64,000 bases of DNA from Paenibacillus sp. FSL K6-0276 (lineage in GTDB: Bacteria; Bacillota; Bacilli; Paenibacillales; Paenibacillaceae), in assembly GCF_037977235.1 (NCBI RefSeq), contig NZ_CP150276.1, forward strand, positions 3,596,001 to 3,660,000, written 5' to 3'. Shown one piece after another: positions 18,969 to 28,104 of the stretch (the stretch's first letter is position 1; every line of letters starts with the position of its first letter). Both the position numbers and the translations under genes were made by a program. The notes under the pieces are model-generated. The model saw only the letters and a program-made list of their open reading frames with translations, searched no databases and was not told where the DNA came from.

Positions 18969-19394
18969 TCATTTGGAAAGTGAGTCTGTATTTGAAATAT
19001 ATCCATAAATGAAAAATGTATTATTTTCTTCTCTATATGGAATTCTTAATTCATGTAAAATTGAAAGAAATTCTTTAGTTATGTCAATTAATTCAGGAGG
19101 AAGCAGATTCCCCTTGTGCTTCTGATACCTTGGTCTAACCCGTATCCATTCTACTGAATAAAAAGGTGAAAGTCCTTCTATCCAATCCCCTAAATACCAG
19201 ACATCGTTTTCGAAGTTCTCTGGATAAAGTATATCGTCTAATACATACTTAGCTTGATATGGAGGGGTAAATGGTAGTTTATTTAGTACATCATTTTGTA
19301 AGATTCCCCACTTAGTGTCATTCATAATTGAACATAATTGTTTCTGTGTAATAACTTCATGTACCCTTTTTTTAAAATCCTGTTCAGAACCCAC
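18969..19394 (-). CDS. Hypothetical protein (possibly DUF6678-like)
   Basis: 141 residues, cytoplasmic, with the segment MNDTKWGILQNDVLNK and a C-terminal half rich in aromatics. It ends 81 bases before the acetyltransferase start, with no array repeat between, so the two may form one cassette. A relation to DUF6678 (short tryptophan-containing cassette proteins) is only an impression. Confidence 0.6.
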   Translation of the reverse strand: MGSEQDFKKRVHEVITQKQLCSIMNDTKWGILQNDVLNKLPFTPPYQAKYVLDDILYPENFENDVWYLGDWIEGLSPFYSVEWIRVRPRYQKHKGNLLPPELIDITKEFLSILHELRIPYREENNTFFIYGYISNTDSLSK

Positions 19395-19454
19395 AATAAA
19401 AAATCCTCCTGAATAAATAACATAAAAATCAATATCCTATTCCACAATGTTACT

Positions 19455-19547
19455 GCGCTATCCTGCCCTATCGTATTAACGACAGAAGGAGCAGCTGCCG
19501 CGGCGGCAAACTGCTCCCAGGATCTCTGGACTAACGTGTCCCGATAG
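19455..19547. repeat. Array repeat S3 (degenerate arms)
   Basis: B arm GCGCTATCCTGCCCTATC (19455-19472), long hairpin GGAGCAG/CTGCTCC (19488-19517) with an inner GCCG/CGGC, A arm CTAACGTGTCCCGATAG (19531-19547). The CCGTTAG core is altered in both arms. Confidence 0.75.
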
Positions 19548-19600
19548 TTGAATGAATAATATGGGTCTCTGCACTATCTGTCATCAATAACTTTTACTCT

Positions 19601-20308
19601 TTATCTTTTATCTTCTACTAATTTATATCCTATATAAGTAAGTTTATCCGTCTTTGCTTTTCCATCTTCAGAGTAAATAACACTATCAGTAATAAACCCA
19701 TACTTTTTACGATTATATTCGTGTTTACTACGTTCATACTCTGATGATTTATCTGTCGGGTCATTTTCTTTACCCAAGAAGCTGGAACGCGAAGATAGAG
19801 TTGAAGAACGTGCTCTCTCGATGACTTCAAATTTAGAAACATCATCAACATAAAGTGGTAAGCTACCACAGTAAGCATCGTTTTTATCTTTTGAATAAGG
19901 ATACTCCAGTACTTTAAAACTTTCTGGGTCTGCATTGATTACTTTAAATATTAACCAGTCATCACTAACGTAAATATATACAATATTCTTATCTTTTGCG
20001 TAATGATATCTGCCTTTGGTGCTAATAATTTTGAAGGATTCAGGATCAGACCCTTCCATTTTATGGTTTTTAAAATACACACTATTGTTATCTCTTGCAA
20101 AATCACTGTACTTTAAAACCTTGAATTCATCCTTATTTACTTTGATTGGACTAACTCTTCTGCCAACGGCTTCATTATAGGAAACATAATTCCATGTACC
20201 ATTTTCAAATACATATCCTGGTTTGAATGAGTTATAAAAGCAATATAAACTTATAATAAGGCTACAAATAACAATTCCAATGATTACCAACTGCTTCTTC
20301 TTTTTCAT
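19601..20308 (-). CDS. DKNYY-family membrane-anchored protein
   Basis: 235 residues. One N-terminal membrane helix (QLVIIGIVICSLIISLYCF) is followed by repeated motifs DNNSVYFKNHKMEGSDPESF, KDKNIVYIY and DPESFKVLEYPYSKDKNDAY, characteristic of the DKNYY family. Function of the family is unknown; some members are found near toxin-immunity genes. Single A+T-rich gene flanked by repeats S3 and S4. Confidence 0.8.
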   Translation of the reverse strand: MKKKKQLVIIGIVICSLIISLYCFYNSFKPGYVFENGTWNYVSYNEAVGRRVSPIKVNKDEFKVLKYSDFARDNNSVYFKNHKMEGSDPESFKIISTKGRYHYAKDKNIVYIYVSDDWLIFKVINADPESFKVLEYPYSKDKNDAYCGSLPLYVDDVSKFEVIERARSSTLSSRSSFLGKENDPTDKSSEYERSKHEYNRKKYGFITDSVIYSEDGKAKTDKLTYIGYKLVEDKR

Positions 20309-20356
20309 AACACTACTCCATCATCTCTTTGGGAATGTAAACCTAATTTAGATTTC

Positions 20357-20431
20357 GCATTACTGCCCGTTTGTTCAACAAAAAAAGGAGCTGCCTCCAA
20401 GTAAGCTCCTCAACTCTCGTGTCCCGTTAGC
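20357..20431. repeat. Array repeat S4
   Basis: B arm GCATTACTGCCCGTTT (20357-20372), hairpin GGAGCT/AGCTCC (20387-20409), A arm CAACTCTCGTGTCCCGTTAGC (20411-20431, given here in 21 bases as CAACTCTCGTG plus TCCCGTTAGC). The A arm directly abuts the stop codon of the next gene. Confidence 0.85.
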
Positions 20432-20785
20432 TTAAACAATAGGCGTACCTTGATGGAATACCATCTGCCATTTTGTATCTTTATATTTCCACACTGAGCT
20501 ACGTAACGAGTGCTGCATTTTTTCTTCGTTGAATATTTTATAAGTGGTTAAGACTATATCTTCAGATAAAGGATAAATATCAAAATCACTTAGTTGCATT
20601 CTGACGACACCAATTCCATTCGGGCTAAGCCCTTCCTTTCTACTCCAAATCTTTCCTGAGCTACCAAATTCAAAAAAATCATCCGCAAGTAATTTAGAAA
20701 GCTCTTTTGCTGAAGATCGAACCTCAGGTTCTAATAACCTTTTTTCAAGTTGGAGTAGCTCATTTTTTATCGAATTGACGTTAAT
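20432..20785 (-). CDS. SnoaL/DUF4440-like protein with a probable ATT start
   Basis: 117 residues. The frame runs from ATT at 20783-20785 to TAA at 20432-20434. AGGAGG lies eight bases before the ATT, and no ATG, GTG or TTG is available at this place. The protein (NELLQLEKRLLEPEVRSSA, LLADDFFEFGSSGKIWSRKE, RSSVWKYKDTKWQMVFHQGT) matches DUF4440/NTF2-fold polyketide-cyclase-like proteins, which are often about 120 residues. The stop codon touches repeat S4. Function unknown. Confidence 0.7.
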   Translation of the reverse strand: MNVNSIKNELLQLEKRLLEPEVRSSAKELSKLLADDFFEFGSSGKIWSRKEGLSPNGIGVVRMQLSDFDIYPLSEDIVLTTYKIFNEEKMQHSLRSSVWKYKDTKWQMVFHQGTPIV

Positions 20786-20923
20786 TTTATATTCCTCCTC
20801 TCTTGCCTATTGGTTGTAATGCTTTCCTTTGCAAAGTTGAAACATAGATCTTTATCAAAATTTTGATTTTGTTTCAGTTGCTCACCAACTAAAACGCTAC
20901 TTATATAAATTACATGTCTTATT

Positions 20924-21012
20924 CCGTTATCCTGCCCGTTATGTTGAACAAAGGCAGCGATCCACTGACCGGCTGCCCTTATGTCGTTAATAATCCATCG
21001 TCACCCGTTAGC
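20924..21012. repeat. Array repeat S5, A arm interrupted by a miniature IS110-like element
   Basis: B arm CCGTTATCCTGCCCGTT (20924-20940), hairpin GGCAGC/GCTGCC (20953-20977), A arm CCATCGTCACCCGTTAGC (20995-21012). The mini-element El1 begins at the AG of the arm. Confidence 0.85.
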
Positions 21013-21292
21013 CATACATGCAGCGCAAGCGCCGCACCACAGATGATGAAAAAGGGTAAAATCAGTCAATACTGCTACTACGGCTGGCGAAGAAGGTCGA
21101 TGAACTATGGTGCCTTAGAACCCATCCGTTAGTCTGACTCCAACGACCACGGTGCATCACAGATTGTCGCTCCCTTTCGGGAAGCACTCATGGGAGATTA
21201 ATCCTACTCTGGTTTTTGCACCAGCCTAGTCTTTAGTGATTGTAGAACGAAGTTTGTTGTTTTTCTGTCTGCCTAACTTTATTTAAGTACAC
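21010..21292 (+). mobile_element. Miniature IS110-like element El1 (right end lost)
   Basis: The left 215 bases match the left non-coding regions of the IS110 elements at 22022 and 30760. The next 65 match El5 (34162), ending at AAGTACACA. After about 21292 the sequence diverges and no CATGGGAG right end is found. No recombinase gene. The RNA-like segment 21017-21226 contains CCGTTAGTCTGAC and CATGGGAG. Confidence 0.75.
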
Positions 21293-21350
21293 ATTGATTT
21301 TACCCATACATTCTTTAGATAATTGGTCAGCTTTCAGCAACGCTTGTAAA

Positions 21351-21944
21351 TTAAACGGAGAAATCTTTAAGAATTTCAACTACCTCGATTTTTCCATTAA
21401 TCAAAAGCTCAGGAAGTTCATTTTTAACATTTCCCTTCCAATACGCCCTAGCCTGTTCGATTTTTAAGGAAAAGGGAACCCCATCTTCTTTCGGTAAAAG
21501 GTTTCCATCGCCCTCAAAGAAACTTCCTACAACCCGCAGTTTAACAAGTTGTAAAACTTTTCGATTGTATGAATCAAATATATCTTTCCATTTCAATGCG
21601 TCTTCATAGCTTTTAGCAGCGTATAAACAGGACAATCTTGAAGGGTATTCAGGATATTCTTGTAGTCTTACCATTTCAACTATAACTTCTCTGATAGCTC
21701 TAATTGTCTGCCCTACATAACTGATCGATATTTCGGCATTTTCTTTGTTCATCTTCAAGCCTTCATCAGTATAATGACCGTATAGAATCTGAATAAAGTC
21801 TTCGCCTTTGGAATTCAAACGTTCCTTCTCAAAAAAGAAGTGATACAGGGTGTTTTTTTGGTTGTCATCAAAGTATATCACCTGTCTTAGAGACATTTTT
21901 TTCTTAGTAACAATGTGATATACATACAATTCGTTATCTACCAA
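21351..21944 (-). CDS. DUF2441-like hypothetical protein
   Basis: 197 residues with a TTG start preceded by GGGGGAG. The N-terminal [20 protein letters not shown] and the segments [20 protein letters not shown] and [15 protein letters not shown] resemble DUF2441 proteins, which are often cassette- or phage-borne. Cytoplasmic, role unknown. Single gene between S5/El1 and S6. Confidence 0.7.
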   Translation of the reverse strand: MVDNELYVYHIVTKKKMSLRQVIYFDDNQKNTLYHFFFEKERLNSKGEDFIQILYGHYTDEGLKMNKENAEISISYVGQTIRAIREVIVEMVRLQEYPEYPSRLSCLYAAKSYEDALKWKDIFDSYNRKVLQLVKLRVVGSFFEGDGNLLPKEDGVPFSLKIEQARAYWKGNVKNELPELLINGKIEVVEILKDFSV

Positions 21945-22009
21945 GGCTTCTCCCCCATCACTATAAGTATTTACTTATTTTACCACAACAAAATCAACCT
22001 AACTACTAC

Positions 22010-22025
22010 GCTAAACTGCCCGTCC
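22010..22025. repeat. Array repeat S6 (B arm only, interrupted by IS110 element El2)
   Basis: GCTAAACTGCCCGTCC, a B-arm variant 65 bases upstream of the DUF2441-like gene. El2 follows immediately. The other half of the repeat was not recognised beyond the element. Confidence 0.65.
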
Positions 22026-22028
22026 ATT

Positions 22029-22253
22029 CATGCAGCGCAAGCCCAGCGCTGCACCACAGAGGATGAAAATGTAGAAAAGAGATTAAAAACGTCAATACTG
22101 CTACTACGGCTGGGAGAGGAAGGTCGATCAACTATGGTGCGTTAGAGCCCATCCGTTAGTCTGACTCCAACGACCACGGTGCATCACAGAATGTCGCTCC
22201 CTTTCGGGAAGCACTCATGGTAGATTAATCCTATTTTGGTTTTTGCACCAGCC
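22029..22253 (+). ncRNA. Putative bridge RNA of El2
   Basis: Conserved across six elements here and located left of the recombinase gene, where IS110-group bridge RNAs are encoded. It contains CCATCCGTTAGTCTGACTCC, carrying the target core CCGTTAG. About 60 bases later it has CATGGTAG, resembling its own right end CATGTTAG; sister copies have CATGGGAG in both places. Confidence 0.65.
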
Positions 22254-22287
22254 CCCAATAAAAAGCCGTAGGAAGGATTTATTTTCA

Positions 22288-23505
22288 ATGGATATACTCA
22301 TTGAGCGCGCATGTGGCATGGATGTCCATAAGGATTCCATTACCGCTTGTACAATGACACCCGAAGGAAAGGAGATTCAAACGTTTTCTACTAAAACCGT
22401 ATTTCTATTGCAATTAATTGACTGGATTAAAAAACATGGTTGTACCCACGTAGCAATGGAGAGTTCAGGCGTATTCTGGAAGCCCATTGTTAACCTATTA
22501 GAAGCTGAAGATATTGAGTTTTTAGTCGTGAATGCCCAACATATGAAGGCTCTCCCAGGACGTAAAACGGATGTCAAAGATGCAGAATGGATTGCCCAAC
22601 TTCTTCGCCATGGACTTCTGAAAGCTAGTTTCATTCCAAACCGAAATCAACGAGAATTACGTGAACTAGTTCGTTATCGCCGAAGCATCATTGAAGAACG
22701 AGCCCGACAACATAATCGGATTCAAAAAGTGCTTGAGGGAGCAAACATCAAACTGGGCTCTGTTGTTTCAGATATTATGGGGGTCTCGTCAAAGGACATG
22801 CTTCACGCCATCGCAGATGGTGAAGAAGATCCGGAGAAATTAGCAAGCTTCGCTCGGCGAACCATGAAAAAGAAGAAAGAAGAACTCGAGCTCGCTCTTC
22901 GAGGTTACGTAAATCCACATCAACGCATGATGCTTAAAACCATTCTAGCCCACATTGAATTCCTCACCGAACAAATTGCGAAGTTAGATCAAGAAGTTAC
23001 CGAGAGAGTCAACTCAGATCAGGAAGACATAGAACGATTAGATTCTATACCTGGAATTGCCACTCGAATGGCTAAACAAATCTTAGCTGAAATAGGAACA
23101 AATATTAAAAGCCAGTTTCCAAGTGCCGCTCACTTGTGTTCTTGGGCAGCACTCGTACCTGGACATAATGAGAGCGCAGGCAAACGGAAGTCTTCTAAAG
23201 GAAAGAAAGGAAACAAATATTTAAAATCTGCATTAACAGAAGCTGCACATTCCGTTGGTGCTTCCAAAAACTATCTTGGTGCCATGTATAGGCGAACTTT
23301 AGCACGAAAAGGCAGGAAAAGAGCAGCTATTGTAGTAGCTCATGCCATGTTGAGAATCGCTTATTATCTTCTGACAAGAAAAGAGATGTACGTAGATTTA
23401 GGTGAAGATTATTTTGATAAGCAGAAACTTGGAGCTATTGTACGGAATTCGGTTCGAAGACTTGAAACCTTAGGATATAACGTTACAATTTCAGAAGTCT
23501 CCTGA
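22288..23505 (+). CDS. IS110-family DEDD recombinase (El2)
   Basis: 405 residues from ATG 22288. An N-terminal RuvC-like DEDD domain (GMDVHKDSITACT, AMESSGVFWKPI, GRKTDVKDAEWIAQLL) and a coiled region precede a C-terminal Transposase_20 domain (LDSIPGIATRMAKQILAEIG, CSWAALVPGHNESAGKRKSS). The serine of NESAGK aligns with the conserved, catalytic serine of this family, so the enzyme looks complete. It should act with the upstream bridge RNA to insert into CCCGTTAG sites. Confidence 0.92.
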   Translation: MDILIERACGMDVHKDSITACTMTPEGKEIQTFSTKTVFLLQLIDWIKKHGCTHVAMESSGVFWKPIVNLLEAEDIEFLVVNAQHMKALPGRKTDVKDAEWIAQLLRHGLLKASFIPNRNQRELRELVRYRRSIIEERARQHNRIQKVLEGANIKLGSVVSDIMGVSSKDMLHAIADGEEDPEKLASFARRTMKKKKEELELALRGYVNPHQRMMLKTILAHIEFLTEQIAKLDQEVTERVNSDQEDIERLDSIPGIATRMAKQILAEIGTNIKSQFPSAAHLCSWAALVPGHNESAGKRKSSKGKKGNKYLKSALTEAAHSVGASKNYLGAMYRRTLARKGRKRAAIVVAHAMLRIAYYLLTRKEMYVDLGEDYFDKQKLGAIVRNSVRRLETLGYNVTISEVS

Positions 23506-23638
23506 TTTACGGATCAAAAATATCCTAGGCGCTGCATATTTTTAAAAAATGAATGAGCCGCGTCTTATTTAGTGCTGTTAATTTCCTTCGACTACCAGCC
23601 TTTTAATTTTCATGTTAGTGCAATAATCATCTCTGCTA

Positions 23639-25138
23639 TTATACCGACATTTTTTCTTGAATCGCTTTTCTGGCTTCTTCTCGATCGTCAAAATGTATCG
23701 TTCGATCCTTTAAAATTTGGTAGGTTTCATGCCCCTTCCCTGCGATAAGTACAACATCCCCAGGTTCAGCAATTTGAATGGCTCTTGTTATAGCTTTTTT
23801 CCGATCCTCGATGAGTTCATAAGTGGCATTTGTTACTCCACATTCTTTTAATCCAACTTCAATATCCTTTAGGATATGTGTTGGGTCTTCTGACCTTGGA
23901 TTATCCGATGTAACGATTACAATATCGCTGTACTTTGCTGAGATAGTACCCATAACCGGACGTTTTGTGCGGTCCCTGTCACCACCACAACCAAAAACTG
24001 TTATAACTCTCCTCTTCGCAAACTCACGAACTGTCGAGAGCGCATTATCTAACCCGTCAGGGGTATGAGCGTAATCAGCAAGCACAAGGAAGTCCTGTCC
24101 TTCATTGATGACTTCCATTCTGCCAGGCACAGTATTAAGGCTATCCAACCCTTTTTGGATTGCATTTAGAGGGATCTGTTCGGCTAATGAAGCTGTTATG
24201 GCAGCGAGCGCGTTATACACATTAAAAGTCCCTACCATTTTTAATTTAATCGATATCGTTCCTGCGAAGGAAACTAAATTAAATACTGTTCCTTGAGCAT
24301 TCAACTGTATGTCCTTTGCCATAACATCTGCTTCATTAACAATTCCGTAAGTTAGGACTTGTGCGGCAGTTAATTTACGGAATATTGAAGATGCATTATC
24401 ATCTGCATTTAAAACGGCAAACTTGCGTTGAGATAGGTCTGGAGAAAAAGAATTTCCTATTCTTGAAAATAATAAACCTTTTGCTGCAAGATAATTATCC
24501 ATTGTTCCATGATAGTCCAAATGATCTTGTGTTAAGTTCGTGAAAATTCCAGTTCGAAATTCACAACCTTGTACACGTCCTACATGTAACCCTTGAGAAG
24601 TCACTTCCATAACGCAATAATCGGTGGAAGCATCTTTCATTTTCTTTAAATTTGACTGTAAAACAGGAGGCTCTTGGGTATTTATATCAGTTTCCATTGT
24701 CATTGAACCGATTTTTGTCCCAAGGTTCCCCATCAATCCCGTACGGAGTCCTGCATGCGCCAATATCGATTCAAGCATATGACTTGTAGTGGTCTTTCCA
24801 TTCGTTCCAGTAACACCTATCAGCTTTAAGTCACGACTCGGATAACCATAAAAATGAGAAGCTATTACTGCCATAGCATATCGTGAATCAGGCACTTTGA
24901 CGGTCGGTACAGATACGTTAATATCACGTTCCACTATAAGGGCGACCGCCCCAGCTTCGATTGCATTCTCAGCATAATAGTGACGATCTTCTTGGAAGCC
25001 AGGTATACTAGGAACACAAATAAACAGATCTCCAGGGTTTACATGTTGTGAATTCATTTTGATTCCAGTTATATTCACATTCACATTACCACGTACTTCC
25101 GTGATGGTAAGAAGATCAATTAATTCTTTTAATTCCAC
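23639..25138 (-). CDS. murE: MurE-type UDP-MurNAc-tripeptide synthetase paralogue
   Basis: 499 residues with a GTG start. All three Mur-ligase domains are present: N-terminal UMAG-binding domain, central ATPase with GVTGTNGKTTT (about 109-119), carbamylated-Lys region and HDxxH-type residues, and a C-terminal domain with DNPRSEDP, the signature for meso-diaminopimelate addition. It catalyses addition of the third residue to UDP-MurNAc-L-Ala-D-Glu. It is unusual for being alone in a mobile array rather than in the dcw cluster, so it is probably a second copy. It lies between El2 and S7. Confidence 0.88.
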   Translation of the reverse strand: MELKELIDLLTITEVRGNVNVNITGIKMNSQHVNPGDLFICVPSIPGFQEDRHYYAENAIEAGAVALIVERDINVSVPTVKVPDSRYAMAVIASHFYGYPSRDLKLIGVTGTNGKTTTSHMLESILAHAGLRTGLMGNLGTKIGSMTMETDINTQEPPVLQSNLKKMKDASTDYCVMEVTSQGLHVGRVQGCEFRTGIFTNLTQDHLDYHGTMDNYLAAKGLLFSRIGNSFSPDLSQRKFAVLNADDNASSIFRKLTAAQVLTYGIVNEADVMAKDIQLNAQGTVFNLVSFAGTISIKLKMVGTFNVYNALAAITASLAEQIPLNAIQKGLDSLNTVPGRMEVINEGQDFLVLADYAHTPDGLDNALSTVREFAKRRVITVFGCGGDRDRTKRPVMGTISAKYSDIVIVTSDNPRSEDPTHILKDIEVGLKECGVTNATYELIEDRKKAITRAIQIAEPGDVVLIAGKGHETYQILKDRTIHFDDREEARKAIQEKMSV

Positions 25139-25232
25139 TTTAAAATGCCCCTTTTCGGTAATTTACTTTATATATCATATTCGCCTATTGGAAAATTCCT
25201 CCTCTAACATTCCCCGATTAAACATCATTATT

Positions 25233-25250
25233 AAGCTAAACTGCCCGTCC
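25233..25250. repeat. Array repeat S7, B-arm half (split by an IS1111-group element)
   Basis: AAGCTAAACTGCCCG (25233-25247) then the element end. The other half of the site, with hairpin and A arm, is at 27024-27102. Joining the two flanks on the minus strand gives CACCTAACGGGCAG, an intact B arm. Confidence 0.75.
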
Positions 25251-25285
25251 CTCAGTTTTAATGGGTTATCTCACATATACTCACT

Positions 25286-25620
25286 CATTCGCAGGATTTC
25301 ATCACCATGGATTAGTATTAAAGGTGGGGAAAGCTGGAGGCGAGAGCCGTCAGTCCAGTATTTGGGCATGCGGGAACAGAGGAATCGCTTCAGCCATTCC
25401 TTATCGCTTCACTCTACTGCACGCAAACTCCACAAATTGCCCTGGTGTTTACCATCCCATGACTCGACGGGTCTATGCCCTTACATTCCATCGTCATACT
25501 TATCCAAGGTGTGGAGACCGATTGCGTTTAGCGGACGGGTCTAAGCCCTTTTTGGGCAGTAACTCGGTTCTCCGTGCTTTCTTTGTCAAAATCCCGCGAA
25601 CGAATCAATATACGTGACGG
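25286..25620 (-). ncRNA. Putative guide (seekRNA-like) region of IS1111-I
   Basis: The region downstream of the recombinase gene is conserved with that of IS1111-II (blocks AAAGGGCT, GACCCGT, AAGGGCATAGACCCGT, AATCCTGCGAAT). Its variable segment reads CCGCTAAACG; CTAAAC matches this element's own left junction ACCTAAACATTCC. Confidence 0.55.
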
Positions 25621-25628
25621 GTAATACC

Positions 25629-26915
25629 TTAAGCTGCTTGTGAAACGAGATAGCTGGCTTTTTCGGGAGAGAATGTTTCTGCTCGATGGACCATACCGAT
25701 CAGAATTCGCGCTACTTTACCCACAAGCTTGAAGACAGACTGTTGCTTTTTCATGTGCTTTACTTGAACATTGTGCTGATGTAATTCTTGAAAGATCGGA
25801 TTAATTCCGATGAGTTGAATGGTCGCTAAGTATAGATATTTCCTTAGGCTGGAGTCTCCTCGTTTGGAGATGATGATCTGTCCTTTCCTTTTCCCCGATG
25901 TACTTTCTGCGAGATTTAGACCGGCTTTGCGCAGTAACTGACGTCCATGTTCATACTGTCTAAGGTCACCTGCACCTGCTAAGATGGCCGCGACAAAGAT
26001 CGGACCAAGGCCTTTAATGGAACGGAGCTGGGCGGCCATGGGAATCTCCTCTAGCAATGCGCGGAGTTGCTTTTCGATGTCTACTAACATATCCGTAATT
26101 CGTTCGAACTCCGTGATTAGACGTACAAAATCTTGCTTTGCTTCAGTTAAAGCTGTAACGTCTCCTACACTCCGCTTAGCATATGCAATGAGCTCAGCCG
26201 CCTTTTGTGTGCCTGAAGAACCGCCTGCTCGCTGCATATGTTTTCTCCATATCGCAATGATCTCCGGTATAGACCGCCCTGCAAGATCCTGAGGCGTAGG
26301 AAACTCCTTCAGTGTGGCCATCGAACGTTTGCAGGTCCAATCCTTAAAAACCGAACTGTACTCCGGAAAGCGGATATCCAGCCAACGAATGATGCGATTT
26401 TGTAACCGAACACTATTCGTAACCCAAAATTCTCGATCACTCATCAGGGTTCGTAACCGCTGAAACACGTGGGTCTGTTTCGTATGTTCATAGTAGTAGC
26501 CACGGCTTACTACATCTGCAATGACAAGTGCGTCTTTTGGGTCACTCTTCGATTGGCAATTGTCACGGTTTTCTTTATTGCGCTTGGTCGTTGCTGGATT
26601 GACTAAGACGATTTGCAATCCTTTATGTGTAAGCCAGTTGGCCAAGTTCCACCAATAATGCCCTGTCGGCTCCATACCAATGATTACGCTGCTTAAACGG
26701 TGCTTTTGCTGGATGGCTTCCATCCAACGTTGCAGCCTTTCAAAGCCCTCAATGGTGTTGCTAAACGATAGATGCCGATTCGTCAGCACGATTCCACGAT
26801 AATTCGTTACCTGTGCTACATGTGTTTCCTTGGCCATATCGATGCCTACTACAAGATAAGAAGTGGTAATTCGTTCAATTCGTTGATTTTGTGCTTCTGA
26901 TTGTTTAAACTTCAT
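25629..26915 (-). CDS. IS1111-group DEDD recombinase
   Basis: 428 residues. ATG is preceded by AAGGAGG. DEDD motifs: VVGIDMAKETHV, IIGMEPTGHYWW, NCQSKSDPKDALVIADV. C-terminal Transposase_20: LRSIKGLGPIFVAAILAGAG, then LAESTSGKRKGQ with the conserved serine. Full length and apparently intact. It differs clearly from the El2/El3 recombinases. Confidence 0.93.
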   Translation of the reverse strand: MKFKQSEAQNQRIERITTSYLVVGIDMAKETHVAQVTNYRGIVLTNRHLSFSNTIEGFERLQRWMEAIQQKHRLSSVIIGMEPTGHYWWNLANWLTHKGLQIVLVNPATTKRNKENRDNCQSKSDPKDALVIADVVSRGYYYEHTKQTHVFQRLRTLMSDREFWVTNSVRLQNRIIRWLDIRFPEYSSVFKDWTCKRSMATLKEFPTPQDLAGRSIPEIIAIWRKHMQRAGGSSGTQKAAELIAYAKRSVGDVTALTEAKQDFVRLITEFERITDMLVDIEKQLRALLEEIPMAAQLRSIKGLGPIFVAAILAGAGDLRQYEHGRQLLRKAGLNLAESTSGKRKGQIIISKRGDSSLRKYLYLATIQLIGINPIFQELHQHNVQVKHMKKQQSVFKLVGKVARILIGMVHRAETFSPEKASYLVSQAA

Positions 26916-27023
26916 GATAAGAGCGCCTCCTTGATGGTGTTGGGTTTCGAACCCGTGGACAAACCCATCATACCGAGGCGCTCCTTTTTTGGCAAAGTCT
27001 ATTTCTTAGCCCTAACAGGAATG

Positions 27024-27102
27024 TTTAGGTGAACAAAGGCTACCGATCATGCCGGCAGCCTTTGTTAGTGTGTTTATTGAGCTATAGTGTCCCGGGCTCA
27101 AT
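27024..27102. repeat. Array repeat S7, hairpin and A arm
   Basis: Hairpin AACAAAGGCTACC/GGCAGCCTTTGTT (27032-27066, one mismatch), A arm GCTATAGTGTCCCGGGCTC (27081-27099) with altered core. It ends nine bases from the stop of the next gene. Confidence 0.75.
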
Positions 27103-27111
27103 ATTCGATTT

Positions 27112-27918
27112 CTATATCCAATCTTCGAAATGGTCTGTTACAAAACGAATCTCACTCTCATAATGCGCCAAGTGACCCTCATCAATCATTTTTTGAAAGG
27201 CTTGGTTTCCGTTAACGGCAAAATTTTTCATCGTATCACACAGTACAGTCAAACGTTGAATAATCCACTCTTGCAGATTATTTGGGACAGGAATTCCATA
27301 AGATTCAAAAAACAAATGAATTCGCCGACGTCGCTCTGCAACATGTTTTTCATGCTGGTACGCTACTACTTCCGTTGTTCCAGAAGAACGGTCAGGCGTA
27401 AACCAACCAAGAGGAACCGATGTGTAAAGAGTATACGCAATATCCCACAGACGCGGCCCTGGGCCAGCCATGTCAAAATCAATCAGCGCCACAGGAGCCC
27501 CCTTTTGAAAGACAACATTATACAATGCTGCGTCATTATGACATATCACTTCGTGCTCTGCATCGTCGGCATAGCTAAGCTGCCATCTGTCCTCCGTATT
27601 GGGAGTGAACGTTTTAGTCGCATCATGGAAACGACGCAAAAGTCGTGCCAAACCCACAAGCGTTTCGTCCGACCACATGTACGGTTCAAGTTCTGGATAA
27701 TCGTTCCCTGGGACTTCTCCAGAAATAAATGTCAATATTTCACGACCAGAGTCATCGATTCCGAAAAAAACTGGTGCCCCCTCAAATCCTTGTTTTTCCA
27801 AATGTTTGAGTAGTTCATGTACACTTGGACTCCAATATCCCGTAGGGCGACGAACAGTGTCTCCTATACGGACGATATGGTTTATATTTCCGCCACTTAA
27901 TACTTCTTCTTGGGTCAT
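27112..27918 (-). CDS. Aminoglycoside-phosphotransferase-family protein
   Basis: 268 residues. APH fold with EVICHNDAALYNVVFQ (HxDxxxxN catalytic loop) and VALIDFDMAGPGPRLWDIAY (DFD metal site). It begins VLSGGNINHIVRIGDTVRRP, typical of a subgroup of small APH-like kinases. It shares little sequence with the 17317 gene. The substrate is unknown. Flanked by S7 and S8. Confidence 0.88.
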   Translation of the reverse strand: MTQEEVLSGGNINHIVRIGDTVRRPTGYWSPSVHELLKHLEKQGFEGAPVFFGIDDSGREILTFISGEVPGNDYPELEPYMWSDETLVGLARLLRRFHDATKTFTPNTEDRWQLSYADDAEHEVICHNDAALYNVVFQKGAPVALIDFDMAGPGPRLWDIAYTLYTSVPLGWFTPDRSSGTTEVVAYQHEKHVAERRRRIHLFFESYGIPVPNNLQEWIIQRLTVLCDTMKNFAVNGNQAFQKMIDEGHLAHYESEIRFVTDHFEDWI

Positions 27919-28041
27919 AAGGTTTTACCTCGCTTTTCAGTACGTTTTCTATTATAGATTTTCTTCTCTTAGTTATGGGTGCTACTCATCTAATAATAAC
28001 AAAATGTCACAATTATTTACTTGTAGAGAACAATTGTAAAA

Positions 28042-28104
28042 TGAGCAGGCTGTCGTAACGCCTGCTCAACAATGTGTGTTATTCAACTCTCGTTCTCCGT
28101 TAGC
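28042..28104. repeat. Array repeat S8 (hairpin and A arm)
   Basis: Perfect 9-bp hairpin TGAGCAGGC/GCCTGCTCA (28042-28068) and A arm AACTCTCGTTCTCCGTTAGC (28085-28104). No B arm recognised on the left. Confidence 0.8.

Larger units (their letters stand above)
22022..23617 (+). mobile_element. IS110-group insertion sequence El2
   Basis: About 1.6 kb. A left non-coding region of about 265 bases is followed by the recombinase gene (22288-23505) and a 110-base right region ending TTTTCATGTTAG. It has no terminal inverted repeats or target duplication, as usual for IS110. It is inserted in a B arm; the left junction lacks the TAG found in sister copies. The intact recombinase makes it the best candidate autonomous copy in this window. 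Confidence 0.85.
25249..27022 (-). mobile_element. IS1111-group insertion sequence (IS1111-I)
   Basis: About 1.77 kb. On the minus strand it has a short left end containing ATTCCTGT, the recombinase gene, then a 375-base right end ending in TGAGGGA. The same layout and conserved blocks occur in IS1111-II (37985-39727). It is inserted inside the B arm of repeat S7. Non-coding RNA in the right end fits the IS1111 group. Confidence 0.8.

Noticed and set aside
25261..25617. A 118-codon plus-strand frame beside IS1111-I
   Set aside because: It is antisense to the conserved non-coding right end of the element; conservation with IS1111-II follows RNA-like blocks, not codons.
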